Shown: in pieces, positions 7,988 through 16,453 of the stretch
How the letters are laid out: every line of letters begins with the position of its first letter
How positions within the stretch are numbered: the first letter of the stretch is position 1
NCBI RefSeq assembly: GCF_000428945.1
Contig: NZ_AUAX01000033.1
Coordinates: 1 to 64,000 of the forward strand
DNA from: Hamadaea tsunoensis DSM 44101
GTDB lineage: Bacteria > Actinomycetota > Actinomycetes > Mycobacteriales > Micromonosporaceae
Length of the DNA stretch: 64,000 bases
Direction: 5' to 3'
Translations under genes and position numbers: made by a program
Notes under the pieces: generated by a model
What the model was told of the DNA's origin: nothing
Databases searched by the model: none
Seen by the model: only the letters and a program-made list of their open reading frames with translations

Positions 7988-10900
7988 GTGTTCAGTCGCA
8001 CGGTGTTCCGGCGCATCGCCATCGTCAACCGCGGAGAGGCCGCCATGCGGCTCATCCACGCCGTACGCGAGCTCAACGCGGAGGCGTCCGGGCCCCCCAT
8101 CGAGACGGTGGCCCTGTACACCGAGGCCGAGCGCGCGGCGACCTTCGTCCGGGAGGCCGACGACAGCTACTGCCTCGGTCCGGCGTCCGCCCGTCCCTAC
8201 CTCGACCACGCGGTCCTGGAGCGGGCGCTGATCGAGACGCGCGCCGACGCCGCCTGGGTCGGCTGGGGCTTCGTCGCCGAGGACCCGGCCTTCGCCGAGC
8301 TGTGCGAGAAGATCGGCGTCACGTTCATCGGGCCGAGCCCGGAGGCCATGCGGAAGCTGGGCGACAAGATCGGCTCGAAGCTGATCGCCGAGGAGGTCGG
8401 CGTCCCGGTGGCGCCGTGGAGCCGCGGCGCGGTCGAGAGCCTGGAGGCCGCCAAGCGGTCCGCCGCCGAGGTCGGCTACCCGTTGATGCTCAAGGCGACC
8501 GCCGGCGGCGGCGGGCGCGGCATCCGGGTCGTGCGCAACGACGACGACCTGACCGACGCGTACGAGCGGACGAGCCAGGAGGCCGCGCGGGCGTTCGGCA
8601 GCGGCATCGTCTTCCTGGAGCGGCTGGTCACCGGCGCTCGGCACGTCGAGGTGCAGGTGATCGCGGACGGTCAGGGCACCGCGTGGGCGCTCGGCGTCCG
8701 CGACTGCTCGGTGCAGCGGCGCAACCAGAAGGTCATCGAGGAGTCGGCCTCGCCGGTGCTCGCCCCCGAGCAGGCGGCCGAGCTGAAGGCGGCGGCCGAG
8801 CGCCTCGCCCTCGCGGTCGACTACAAGGGTGCCGGGACCGTCGAGTTCCTCTACCACCCGGGCGAGAAGCTGTTCGCCTTCCTGGAGGTCAACACCCGCC
8901 TGCAGGTCGAGCACCCGATCACCGAGTCGACCACCGACTTCGACCTGGTCAAGGCCCAGATCCATGTCGCCGGCGGCGGCCGTCTCGGCGACCTGTTCCC
9001 CGGCGCGGCCGAGGGTGCCAGCTGGCAGGGCCCGGCCGAACTCGGGCACGCCGTCGAGGCCCGGCTCAACGCCGAGGACCCCGACCGCGACTTCGCCCCG
9101 TCGCCCGGCCGCATCGTGCGGCTCGTCCTGCCCAGCGGCCCCGGGGTCCGGGTGGACACCGGCGTCAGCGAGGGCGACGTCATCCCCGCCGACTTCGACT
9201 CCATGATCGCCAAGATCATCGCGTACGGGCGTACGCGGGATGAGGCGCTCGCCCGCCTGCGCCGCGCGGTCGCCGAGACGACCGTCATCATCGAGGGCGG
9301 CGCGACCAACAAGAGCTTCCTGCTCGACCTGCTCGACCAGCCCGAGGTCATCGACGGCAGCGCCGACACCGGCTGGATCGACCGCGTACGCGCCGAGGGC
9401 CGCCTGGTGTCCACCAAGCACTCCGGTGTCGCGCTGGCCGCCGCGGCGATCGAGGCGTACGAGGACGAGGCGGCGGTCGAACGGCAGCGGCTGCTGTCCA
9501 CCGCGCACGGCGGCCGGCCGCAGGTGCAGCACCGCAGCGGCCGCCCGATCGACCTCAAGCTGCGCGGCGCGGGCTACCGCGTGACGGTCGCCCAGATCGG
9601 ACCGCGCCGGTTCCGGGTCGCGATCGGCGAATCGGCCACCATGGACGTCGAGGTGGACCGCTTCGACGAGCACACCGGCCGGTTCTCGGTGAACGGCCGC
9701 CGCTACCGGCTGGTGACCGACACGCACGGCCCGATCCACCTGGTCGAGGTCGACGGCGTCACCCACCGGGTCAGCCGGGACGAGGGCGGCGTGCTGCGCT
9801 CGCCCGCGCCCGCGCTCGTGGTCGCCGTGCCGCACGAGGTCGGTGCCGAGGTCGAGGCGGGCGCCCCGGTCCTCGTGCTGGAGAGCATGAAGATGGAGAC
9901 GGTCATCCGCGCGCCGTTCAAGGCCAAGCTGCGCGAGTGCCACGTCATCGTCGGCAGCCAGGTCGAGACGGGCGCGCCGCTGCTGCGCCTCGAACCGGTC
10001 GGCGACGGAGCCGAGGCGGAGGCCACCGAGACCGCCGCGATCGACCTGGAACTGCCGCCGGAGACCGCCGGCCGGCCGGCCGCCGAACGTGCCGCGTGGA
10101 GCATCGCCGACCTGCGCAGCCTGCTGCTCGGTTACGACGTCGACCCGCGCGACGAGCGCCGGGTGCTGTCGGCGTACCTGAGCGCGCGGGCGGAGCTGGG
10201 TCGCCGGCCCGTCGAGGCCGAGGTCGGCCTGCTGCAGGTGTTCGCCGACCTGTCCGAGCTGAGCCGCAACCGGCCGGCCGGCGAGGAGTCCAAGGCGGAC
10301 AACCGGGTCCACAGCCCGCGCGAGTACTTCCACGCGTACCTGCAGAGCCTCGACGTCGACCGCGCGGGCCTGCCGGACACCTTCCGCAGCCGCCTCGCCC
10401 GCGTCCTCGCGCACTACGGCGTCACCGACTTCGAGCGCACGCCCGCGCTGGAGGACGCCGTGTTCCGCATCTTCCTCGCGCAGCAGCGCGCCGCCGCGGA
10501 CGTGTCCGTCGTGGTCGCCCTCCTGCGCCAGTGGCTCACCGAGCCGCTGCCGGCGGACGACGGCGTACGCGAGCAGGTCGGCCAGGCGATCGAGCACCTG
10601 ATCGCGGCGACCCAGGTACGCTTCCCGGCCGTCGGCGACCTCGCCCGCAGCCTCGTGTTCCGGTGGGCCGGCCAGCCGATGCTGCGCCGCAAGCGGGCCG
10701 AGGTGTACGCGGACGTCCGCGCCCACCTGCGCCACCTCGACCAGAACCCGAAGGCGCCCGACCGGGCCGACCGGATCGCCGAGATGGTCGCCTCCCCCGA
10801 ACCCCTGGTACGCCTGCTCGGCCAGCGCATCGGCCGCCCGAGCGCGGACAACGGCCCGATGCTGGAGGTCCTGAGCCGCCGGTACTACGGCAACCGGGGG

Positions 10901-13489
10901 ATCAGCGAGGCGCGCTGCCTGGACATCGCCGGGCACCCGTTCTTCGCCGCGGAGTACGACCGGGACGGCGAGCGCTTCCGGCTCCTCTCGACGGCGACGG
11001 ACTTCGCCGAACTGCCCGCGGCCCTGACCAAGACCGCCGAACTCGCCAACGGCGATTCCGTGGCCGACGTCTACGTCACCTGGGCCGACCAGCCCGACAC
11101 CGACGCGATGGCGGCCGCGCTGCGTACCGTGGTCGACGAATCGGGGCTGCTGGGCGTCGCTCAGCGGGTGACGATCTCGGTGGCCGGGCGTACCGGTTCG
11201 GCGATGCACCACCACTTCACGTTCCGGCCCGGGCTGGGCGAGGACCGCGTCATCCGCGGCCTGCACCCGCAGATCGCCCAGCGTCTGCAGCTGCCGAGGC
11301 TGGCCGCGTTCGACCTGACCCGGCTGCCCTCGGCCGACGAAGAGGTCTACCTGTTCCGGTGCGTGGCCCCGGACAACCCGGCCGACGAGCGCCTCGCCGC
11401 CATGGCCCAGGTACGCGACCTCACCCCGCTGCAGGACGAGAGCGGACGCATCCTCGCCCTGCCGGCCCTCGAAGGCGCGCTCGACGCCTGCCTCGACGCC
11501 ATCCGCAAGGTGCAGGCGCAGCGCCCGGCCCAGAAGCGGTTCGACACCAACCGGATCACGCTGTACGTCTGGCCGTCGAGCGAGCTGAGCCTGCAGGACC
11601 TGAACGCGGTGATCCAGCGCGTACTGCCGCTGACCGCCGGTGCCGGGCTGGAGGAGGTGCTGTTCCTCGGCCGCCAGCGCGACCCGGAGACCGGCGAGCT
11701 CGCCGACATCGCCGTCGAGGTCTCGTTCGACGCCGGCATGCGCGTGTCGATCACGTCGCCGACGACCGAACCGATCGAGCCGCTGTCGGGCTACCGGCAG
11801 AAGGTCCTGTCGGCCCGCCGCCGGGGCACCACGTACCCGTACGAGCTGACCGACATGCTGGCCGGGGAGAACGGCACGTTCACCGAGTACGACCTGGACG
11901 ACTCCGGCCGGCTGGTCCCCGTCGAGCGGCCCAAGGGGCAGAACAAGTCCGGCATGGTCGCGGGCGTCGTCAGCGCCCCGACCGAGCGCTACCCCGAAGG
12001 CGTCACGCGCGTCGTGCTGCTCGGCGACCCCACGAAGGCGCTGGGCGCCCTCGCCGAAGCCGAGTGCACCCGGGTCATCGAGGCGCTGAACCTGGCCGAG
12101 CGGATGCGCGTACCCCTGGATTGGTTCGCTCTTTCGGCGGGCGCGCGGATCTCGATGACCTCGGGCACCGAGAACATGGACTGGGTGGCCGCGGCGCTGA
12201 AGCGGATCGTGGAGTTCACGCAGGCCGGCGGTGAGATCAACATCGTCGTCGCGGGCATCACGGTGGGCGCGCAGCCGTACTGGAACGCCGAGGCCACGAT
12301 GCTCATGCACACCAAGGGCATCCTGGTGATGACGCCGGACTCGGCGATGGTGCTGACCGGCAAGCAGGCGCTGGACTTCTCCGGCGGCGTGTCCGCCGAG
12401 GACAACTTCGGCATCGGCGGCTACGACCGGGTGATGGGTCCCAACGGGCAGGCGCAGTACTGGGCGCCCGACCTGCGCGGCGCGCACGACGTGCTGATGG
12501 CCCACTACGACCACACCTACGTCCTGCCGGGCGAGGACCGCCCGCGCCGGGCCGAGACCACCGACCCGGTCGACCGCGACATCTCCGGCTACCCGCACTC
12601 GGTGCCCGACAGCGACTTCACCACGGTCGGCGAGATCTTCTCCAAGGAGCGCAACCCCGACCGCAAGAAGGCCTTCGACATCCGTACGCTCATGCGCGCC
12701 CTCGCCGACCAGGACCACGCGACCCTGGAACGCTGGGCCGGCATGGCCGACGCCGAGACGGCGGTCGTGCAGGACGTGCACCTCGGCGGCATCCCGGTCT
12801 GCCTGCTGGGCATCGAGTCCCGCTCGGTACCCCGCCGGGGCTTCCCGCCCACCGACGGGCCGGACGCGTACACGGCGGGCACGCTGTTCCCGCGCTCGTC
12901 GAAGAAGGCCGCCCGGGCGATCAACGCGGCGAGCGGCAACCGGCCGCTGGTCGTGCTGGCCAACCTGTCGGGCTTCGACGGTTCCCCCGAATCGATGCGC
13001 CAGCTGCAGCTGGAGTTCGGCGCCGAGATCGGCCGGGGCATCGTGAACTTCGACGGCCCGATCGTGTTCTGCGTGATCTCCCGCTACCACGGTGGCGCGT
13101 TCGTCGTGTTCTCCAAGGCGCTCAACCCGAACATGACGGTCCTGGCCGTCGACGGCTCGTTCGCCTCGGTCATCGGCGGCGCCCCGGCCGCGGCCGCCGT
13201 GTTCGCCGGTGACGTGAACGCGCGTACGGCGAAGGACCCGCGGGTGACCGACCTCGAAGCGAAGGCGGCCGCGGCGACGGGTGGGGATCGGGCGGTCCTG
13301 CTCACCCAGCTGCAGGACGTCCGCGCCGCCGTACGCTCCGAGAAGCTCAGCGAGGTCGCGGCGGAGTTCGACGCGGTGCACAGCATCCAGCGGGCGGTCG
13401 AGGTCGGGTCGGTGGACGCGATCATCCGGCCGGAGGAGCTGCGGCCCCAGATCATCGCCGCGGTGGAGCGAGGACTCGCGCGCTCCTAG
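7988..13489 (+). CDS. Single-chain multidomain acyl-CoA (acetyl-CoA) carboxylase: BC-BCCP-central-CT
   Basis: A 1,833-residue biotin enzyme carrying out both half reactions: ATP-dependent biotin carboxylation, then carboxyl transfer to an acyl-CoA. GTG at 7988 is chosen because AGGAGG ends 8 bp upstream and the protein then begins FSRTVFRRIAIVNRGEAAMR. The ATP-grasp biotin carboxylase (about 1-460) contains KATAGGGGRGIR and LEVNTRLQVEHPITE. Biotin carrier motif VLESMKMET places biotin on Lys635. A central region of several hundred residues resembles the eukaryotic ACC central domain. Carboxyltransferase follows from about 1230 to the end (GTENMDWVAAALKRI, DLRGAHDVLMAHYDHTYV, SFASVIGGAPAAAAVFAG). 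Most bacteria split these domains over separate genes; this order is that of eukaryotic ACC. It stands alone, with no separate subunit beside it. Confidence 0.93.
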   Translation: MFSRTVFRRIAIVNRGEAAMRLIHAVRELNAEASGPPIETVALYTEAERAATFVREADDSYCLGPASARPYLDHAVLERALIETRADAAWVGWGFVAEDPAFAELCEKIGVTFIGPSPEAMRKLGDKIGSKLIAEEVGVPVAPWSRGAVESLEAAKRSAAEVGYPLMLKATAGGGGRGIRVVRNDDDLTDAYERTSQEAARAFGSGIVFLERLVTGARHVEVQVIADGQGTAWALGVRDCSVQRRNQKVIEESASPVLAPEQAAELKAAAERLALAVDYKGAGTVEFLYHPGEKLFAFLEVNTRLQVEHPITESTTDFDLVKAQIHVAGGGRLGDLFPGAAEGASWQGPAELGHAVEARLNAEDPDRDFAPSPGRIVRLVLPSGPGVRVDTGVSEGDVIPADFDSMIAKIIAYGRTRDEALARLRRAVAETTVIIEGGATNKSFLLDLLDQPEVIDGSADTGWIDRVRAEGRLVSTKHSGVALAAAAIEAYEDEAAVERQRLLSTAHGGRPQVQHRSGRPIDLKLRGAGYRVTVAQIGPRRFRVAIGESATMDVEVDRFDEHTGRFSVNGRRYRLVTDTHGPIHLVEVDGVTHRVSRDEGGVLRSPAPALVVAVPHEVGAEVEAGAPVLVLESMKMETVIRAPFKAKLRECHVIVGSQVETGAPLLRLEPVGDGAEAEATETAAIDLELPPETAGRPAAERAAWSIADLRSLLLGYDVDPRDERRVLSAYLSARAELGRRPVEAEVGLLQVFADLSELSRNRPAGEESKADNRVHSPREYFHAYLQSLDVDRAGLPDTFRSRLARVLAHYGVTDFERTPALEDAVFRIFLAQQRAAADVSVVVALLRQWLTEPLPADDGVREQVGQAIEHLIAATQVRFPAVGDLARSLVFRWAGQPMLRRKRAEVYADVRAHLRHLDQNPKAPDRADRIAEMVASPEPLVRLLGQRIGRPSADNGPMLEVLSRRYYGNRGISEARCLDIAGHPFFAAEYDRDGERFRLLSTATDFAELPAALTKTAELANGDSVADVYVTWADQPDTDAMAAALRTVVDESGLLGVAQRVTISVAGRTGSAMHHHFTFRPGLGEDRVIRGLHPQIAQRLQLPRLAAFDLTRLPSADEEVYLFRCVAPDNPADERLAAMAQVRDLTPLQDESGRILALPALEGALDACLDAIRKVQAQRPAQKRFDTNRITLYVWPSSELSLQDLNAVIQRVLPLTAGAGLEEVLFLGRQRDPETGELADIAVEVSFDAGMRVSITSPTTEPIEPLSGYRQKVLSARRRGTTYPYELTDMLAGENGTFTEYDLDDSGRLVPVERPKGQNKSGMVAGVVSAPTERYPEGVTRVVLLGDPTKALGALAEAECTRVIEALNLAERMRVPLDWFALSAGARISMTSGTENMDWVAAALKRIVEFTQAGGEINIVVAGITVGAQPYWNAEATMLMHTKGILVMTPDSAMVLTGKQALDFSGGVSAEDNFGIGGYDRVMGPNGQAQYWAPDLRGAHDVLMAHYDHTYVLPGEDRPRRAETTDPVDRDISGYPHSVPDSDFTTVGEIFSKERNPDRKKAFDIRTLMRALADQDHATLERWAGMADAETAVVQDVHLGGIPVCLLGIESRSVPRRGFPPTDGPDAYTAGTLFPRSSKKAARAINAASGNRPLVVLANLSGFDGSPESMRQLQLEFGAEIGRGIVNFDGPIVFCVISRYHGGAFVVFSKALNPNMTVLAVDGSFASVIGGAPAAAAVFAGDVNARTAKDPRVTDLEAKAAAATGGDRAVLLTQLQDVRAAVRSEKLSEVAAEFDAVHSIQRAVEVGSVDAIIRPEELRPQIIAAVERGLARS

Positions 13490-13536
13490 CCCACCCACGG
13501 CCCGCTTGCGCTTGCCCGCTTGCGCTTGCCTGCCAA

Positions 13537-13611
13537 GATCCGGTTTGGATCAGGGAAATCACCCGAATCATGGGTCATGATTACGTGGACTTCCCTGATC
13601 CAAACCGGATC
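13537..13611. terminator. Long perfect hairpin between convergent genes (bidirectional terminator)
   Basis: Arms of 21 bp (13537-13557 and 13591-13611, beginning GATCCGGTTTGGATCAGG) are perfectly complementary around a 33-nt loop. The loop itself contains ATCATGGGTCATGAT. It sits between the ends of the carboxylase and the NTF2-like gene, which face each other. The AT content is higher than in flanking genes. It could also be a dispersed palindromic repeat. Confidence 0.7.
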
Positions 13612-13621
13612 ACCACACCGG

Positions 13622-13987
13622 TCAGGGTGCGTAGACCGGGGCGAGGTCGATGTAGATCTGCCAGATCTTCGCCTTGTCGCCGTCGAACGTGAGGATGTCG
13701 GAGTTCGGGACGGTCACGTGCCGCCCGTCGAGCCGCGTGTACTCCACGTCGATCTGCGCGATCACCACGTCATCCTCGACATCCCAGATGTTGAGGATGT
13801 GGTGCTTCAGCCCGGCGATCGTCGTGAAGAAACCGGCGACGGCCTCGCGTACGGCGGCGGGCCCGACGACGGGATCGGTGCTGGCGAACCGGAACACGGC
13901 GTCGTCGGTCAGGTGCGCGACGAACTTGTCGGGATCGAAGGTGTCGATGTCGGCGAAGATCTGGCGTACGAGAGGGGCTCGGCTCAC
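13622..13987 (-). CDS. SnoaL/NTF2-like protein
   Basis: A 121-residue cone-shaped NTF2-fold protein. GTG at 13987 is preferred because GGAAGG lies at proper spacing; an upstream in-frame ATG gives an unlikely Arg-rich extension. Typical features are the N-terminal helix LVRQIFADIDTFDPDKFVAH, the LTDDAVFRFAS strand, GPAAVREAVAGFF, and a C-terminal WQIYIDLAPV strand. Members bind small hydrophobic ligands or act as polyketide cyclase-like enzymes. No specific function can be given. Confidence 0.75.
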   Translation of the reverse strand: MSRAPLVRQIFADIDTFDPDKFVAHLTDDAVFRFASTDPVVGPAAVREAVAGFFTTIAGLKHHILNIWDVEDDVVIAQIDVEYTRLDGRHVTVPNSDILTFDGDKAKIWQIYIDLAPVYAP

Positions 13988-14117
13988 GGCGATCCTTCCA
14001 GAGGGGTGCCCGCGGGTGCGGTCCACTCTCGATCGTCGTCGACCTATGAGCGCCTTTCAATACGCGGCCCGCGCGCTGTAGTCGACCTCTGTCACCCGTG
14101 TCGCATGCCGGATAAAC

Positions 14118-14140
14118 GGGACATAGGGTAGTTTTGTCCC
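14118..14140. promoter_or_regulatory. GGGACA-N11-TGTCCC inverted repeat next to the LPxTG gene start
   Basis: 6-bp arms (14118-14123 and 14135-14140) end 2 bp before the ATG of the surface-protein gene, where a ribosome-binding site would normally be; none is visible. It may be an operator or an mRNA hairpin that masks the start. The same TGTCCC/GGGACA words recur at the PadR/SDR intergenic region (48.6-48.7 kb). Confidence 0.4.
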
Positions 14141-14142
14141 TT

Positions 14143-14988
14143 ATGGCGAAACACCTGCCGCTGCGTACTCTGGCCGCCGCGCTCTGCGTCTCCGCCGCCG
14201 CGCTGACGAGCGCGGTGCCCGCCGCTGCGCAGACCGTCTCCACGTTGCCCGCCGGTACCTGGAGCGTTCTGCCCGAGACCACCGCCGCCGGCTCGGCGGC
14301 CATCGTCAGCGGGCCCGGTACGCCGCCCGCCGGGACCGGCAGCCTGCACCTGCACGTGGCCGCGGAGACCGACCGGGTGCTGGTCGGAACCGATCTCGGC
14401 AGCCTGATCAGCCGGCCCTGGTCCGGGCTGGGTGCCACGTACTCGACCTACGTCGCGGCGGGCGGGTCGCAGGAGTTCACGCCGACGCTCCGCTTCGCCG
14501 GGTTCCAGACGGTGACTCCCGCCCCGGCCAATTTCACGACGCTGAGCTTCGAGCCGAAGCGCAACGGTACATTCCTCGCGGGACAGTGGCAGTCGTGGAC
14601 GCTCGGCCCGGACGCGATCGTCTGGCAGACCAACACCACGGACGGGTTCTGCGGCCAGGGCGCGCCCTGCACGTTCGCCGCGTTCGTCGCGCAGTACCCG
14701 CAGGGCGCGTGGGGTCAGGCGCAGCTGGGCATCGGCACCGGCGTGGTCGGTCCCGCCGACGGGTTCGCCGACGATGTCACCCTCGTGGACGGGGCCACCA
14801 CCCAGAACACCAACTTCGACCCACCGCCCACCACGACGCGGTCGCCCTCTGCGGTCGCCTCACCCACCACCGGTCCCACACTGCCTTTGACGGGTACGCG
14901 TACGCGGCCGATGCTGATCGCCGCCGGTCTGCTGCTGATCACGGGTTTCGTGATCGTGGTCGCCGCCCGTCGTCGCGTACTGCGATAG
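14143..14988 (+). CDS. LPxTG-anchored secreted cell-wall protein
   Basis: 281 residues, start ATG at 14143 (a TTG 9 bp upstream is in frame). A Sec signal peptide (LRTLAAALCVSAAALTSAVPAAAQ) occupies about 5-30. The body of about 200 residues is predicted beta-rich and extracellular, without a domain I recognise. A TTTRSPSAVASPTT linker precedes the sortase motif LPLTG, a transmembrane helix (MLIAAGLLLITGFVIVVAA) and a positive tail RRRVLR. That order is the classic substrate of a class E/F-like housekeeping sortase. No sortase gene is in the window. Confidence 0.85.
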   Translation: MAKHLPLRTLAAALCVSAAALTSAVPAAAQTVSTLPAGTWSVLPETTAAGSAAIVSGPGTPPAGTGSLHLHVAAETDRVLVGTDLGSLISRPWSGLGATYSTYVAAGGSQEFTPTLRFAGFQTVTPAPANFTTLSFEPKRNGTFLAGQWQSWTLGPDAIVWQTNTTDGFCGQGAPCTFAAFVAQYPQGAWGQAQLGIGTGVVGPADGFADDVTLVDGATTQNTNFDPPPTTTRSPSAVASPTTGPTLPLTGTRTRPMLIAAGLLLITGFVIVVAARRRVLR

Positions 14989-15021
14989 CGGGCGCTCCGA
15001 CAGCGGATGCTCCTACGGACT

Positions 15022-15459
15022 TCAGAGGTCGTCGACGAAGTCCTTGGCGTCCTTGAGGCTGAGCCCGGTCGCGGTGCGGACGAGTTTGACCGCCCGGATG
15101 ATCTCGCCGCTCTGCTTCAGGGCGCGGGCCTGGGTCGCGAGGTCACCGAGTTCGGCCGTCGTCTGCGGGCTCACCGGCTCGACCGGCGCTCCGGCGGCGA
15201 GGCGCTCGACGGCCTCCTTGGCGTCGAGGAGACCGAGGCCGGTCGCCTCGCGGTACTCCTTGATCGCCTGGATCTTCTTGCCCTGGGCGGTGAGCTGCCG
15301 CGCCCGCTCGTTGAGGTCCGCCGAGGGCGGCGTGACGGCGGCGGCCTTCCGGCTGTCGAGCTGGTCGCCGACCAGATCGCCGCCCTTGCGGGAGGCCCGC
15401 CCGATCGCGTACGCGACCACGGCGACGACCACGAGGGCGGCGATCCAGACGAACGTCAT
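15022..15459 (-). CDS. Membrane-anchored protein with two ribosomal L7/L12 C-terminal-like repeats
   Basis: 145 residues. One N-terminal transmembrane helix (FVWIAALVVVAVVAYAIG) is followed by a charged linker and two copies of a short alpha-helical module like the C-terminal domain of ribosomal protein L7/L12: IQAIKEYREATGLGLLDAKEAVERL and IIRAVKLVRTATGLSLKDAKDFVDDL. In ribosomal L7/L12 this surface recruits translation GTPases. Membrane-bound versions are common in actinobacteria but have no assigned function. It starts 9 bp after the stop of the RNA ligase gene, so the two are probably co-transcribed. Confidence 0.8.
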   Translation of the reverse strand: MTFVWIAALVVVAVVAYAIGRASRKGGDLVGDQLDSRKAAAVTPPSADLNERARQLTAQGKKIQAIKEYREATGLGLLDAKEAVERLAAGAPVEPVSPQTTAELGDLATQARALKQSGEIIRAVKLVRTATGLSLKDAKDFVDDL

Positions 15460-15468
15460 GCGCTGATC

Positions 15469-16275
15469 CTATCGGGCGAAGTCCTTGCGCTTGATCTTCG
15501 CTCGTCGGCCGTCCGGGTGATGGAAGACGATGCCCTCCGCGAAGCTGCCCGGAGCGTAGCGGCTGTCCAGTCCGGCCAGGTATTCCCGGAGCCCCCCGAA
15601 GGTGCGCGGCACGTCGTCGTAGCTGGGTACCGCCATGTTGAACGGTACGCACACCGCGCCGTCGAGCCCGAGCGGATTGCCCTGGATACGCGGGCCGAGG
15701 GCCTCGCAGGGGTGCTCGCCGTCCGGCCATGCCGACACGTCGGTAGCGCGGGCGGCCGCGAAGATCCACTTGTCGTCGGCGGCGTACTCGTCGGCGTCGG
15801 CGTACCAGCCGTCGACGATGCCCTGCTGCTTCTGGGCCTTGGACGGGTTGCGGCGCTTCTCGACGCGGACGAGCAGGCCGGACCGCACGGTCAGCCGGAT
15901 GTTGGTGCCGTCGAGTTTCTCCGTGCCCACGCCCTCGCCGTCGAAGACCCAGGAGCACTCGGCCCTGGGCCGGTCGACGACGTGAAAGTGTTCGTCGCGT
16001 TCGAAGAGCGTGGGGATCTTCTCCATGACCTGCAGTCCCTTCCGGACATGTCCGAGGAGGTCTTCGTGGGTGACGACGCCGGCGGCCAGCCCGCTCGCGA
16101 GGGAGCGGACCAGGTCCGCGACCGAGACGTCCGCCTCGACCGCGACCCGCTTGAGCGCCTTCTTCTCCGCCGGGGAGATCCAGGCGACCAGGCGTGACCA
16201 GCCCTCGGGCGGAACCCATCGGGCCAATGTGGACGGGTCTTTGCGGGGGCGGCCGGGCTGCCGGGCATCGCTCAT
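15469..16275 (-). CDS. RNA ligase (DUF5565/Gp49-like nucleotidyltransferase) with AT-hook/RHH-like N-terminus
   Basis: 268 residues from ATG at 16275. The C-terminal two thirds is a covalent nucleotidyltransferase: motif I EKLDGTN with Lys120 as the adenylated residue, CEALGPRIQGNP (190-201), motif IV EGIVF (247-251) and motif V AKIKRKDF (259-266). This matches small RNA ligases of the actinobacterial/phage DUF5565 type, which seal or cap RNA ends using ATP. The first 75 residues differ from a plain ligase: GRPRKD looks like an AT-hook, and ISPAEKKALKRVAVEADVSV plus ADLVRSLA resembles a ribbon-helix-helix segment. Substrate is unknown. It shares an operon with the L7/L12-like membrane protein and diverges from a secreted protein. 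Confidence 0.82.
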   Translation of the reverse strand: MSDARQPGRPRKDPSTLARWVPPEGWSRLVAWISPAEKKALKRVAVEADVSVADLVRSLASGLAAGVVTHEDLLGHVRKGLQVMEKIPTLFERDEHFHVVDRPRAECSWVFDGEGVGTEKLDGTNIRLTVRSGLLVRVEKRRNPSKAQKQQGIVDGWYADADEYAADDKWIFAAARATDVSAWPDGEHPCEALGPRIQGNPLGLDGAVCVPFNMAVPSYDDVPRTFGGLREYLAGLDSRYAPGSFAEGIVFHHPDGRRAKIKRKDFAR

Positions 16276-16295
16276 GGGACGAGGGTAGGGACGGG

Positions 16296-16325
16296 TTTCT
16301 GTCGTGTCAATTGGCATAACAGAAA
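16296..16325. promoter_or_regulatory. Nested palindrome in the RNA ligase / lamin-tail divergent region
   Basis: TTTCTGT (16296-16302) and ACAGAAA (16319-16325) flank TGTCAATTGGCA, itself nearly palindromic. It lies 20 bp upstream of the RNA ligase start. The segment is far more AT-rich than its surroundings, as expected of an operator/promoter. The binding protein is unknown; autoregulation by the ligase N-terminus is speculation. Confidence 0.45.
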
Positions 16326-16453
16326 TTGCCGCTTCGCGTGGGCGGGCTGTTCGCGCTCCGTTCAGCTGCCCGATGAGGCCGCGACGGAACCCGGTCGCCG
16401 GGCCCCTGCACGATCTCGCCTCGGAACATGGCATCGACAAAGGAGAATCATCA

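Noticed and set aside
7826-13498. A 1,890-residue open frame on the minus strand opposite the carboxylase
   Set aside because: It lacks any domain, is Arg/Gly/Asp-rich and mirrors the codon pattern of the real gene; a GC-bias shadow.
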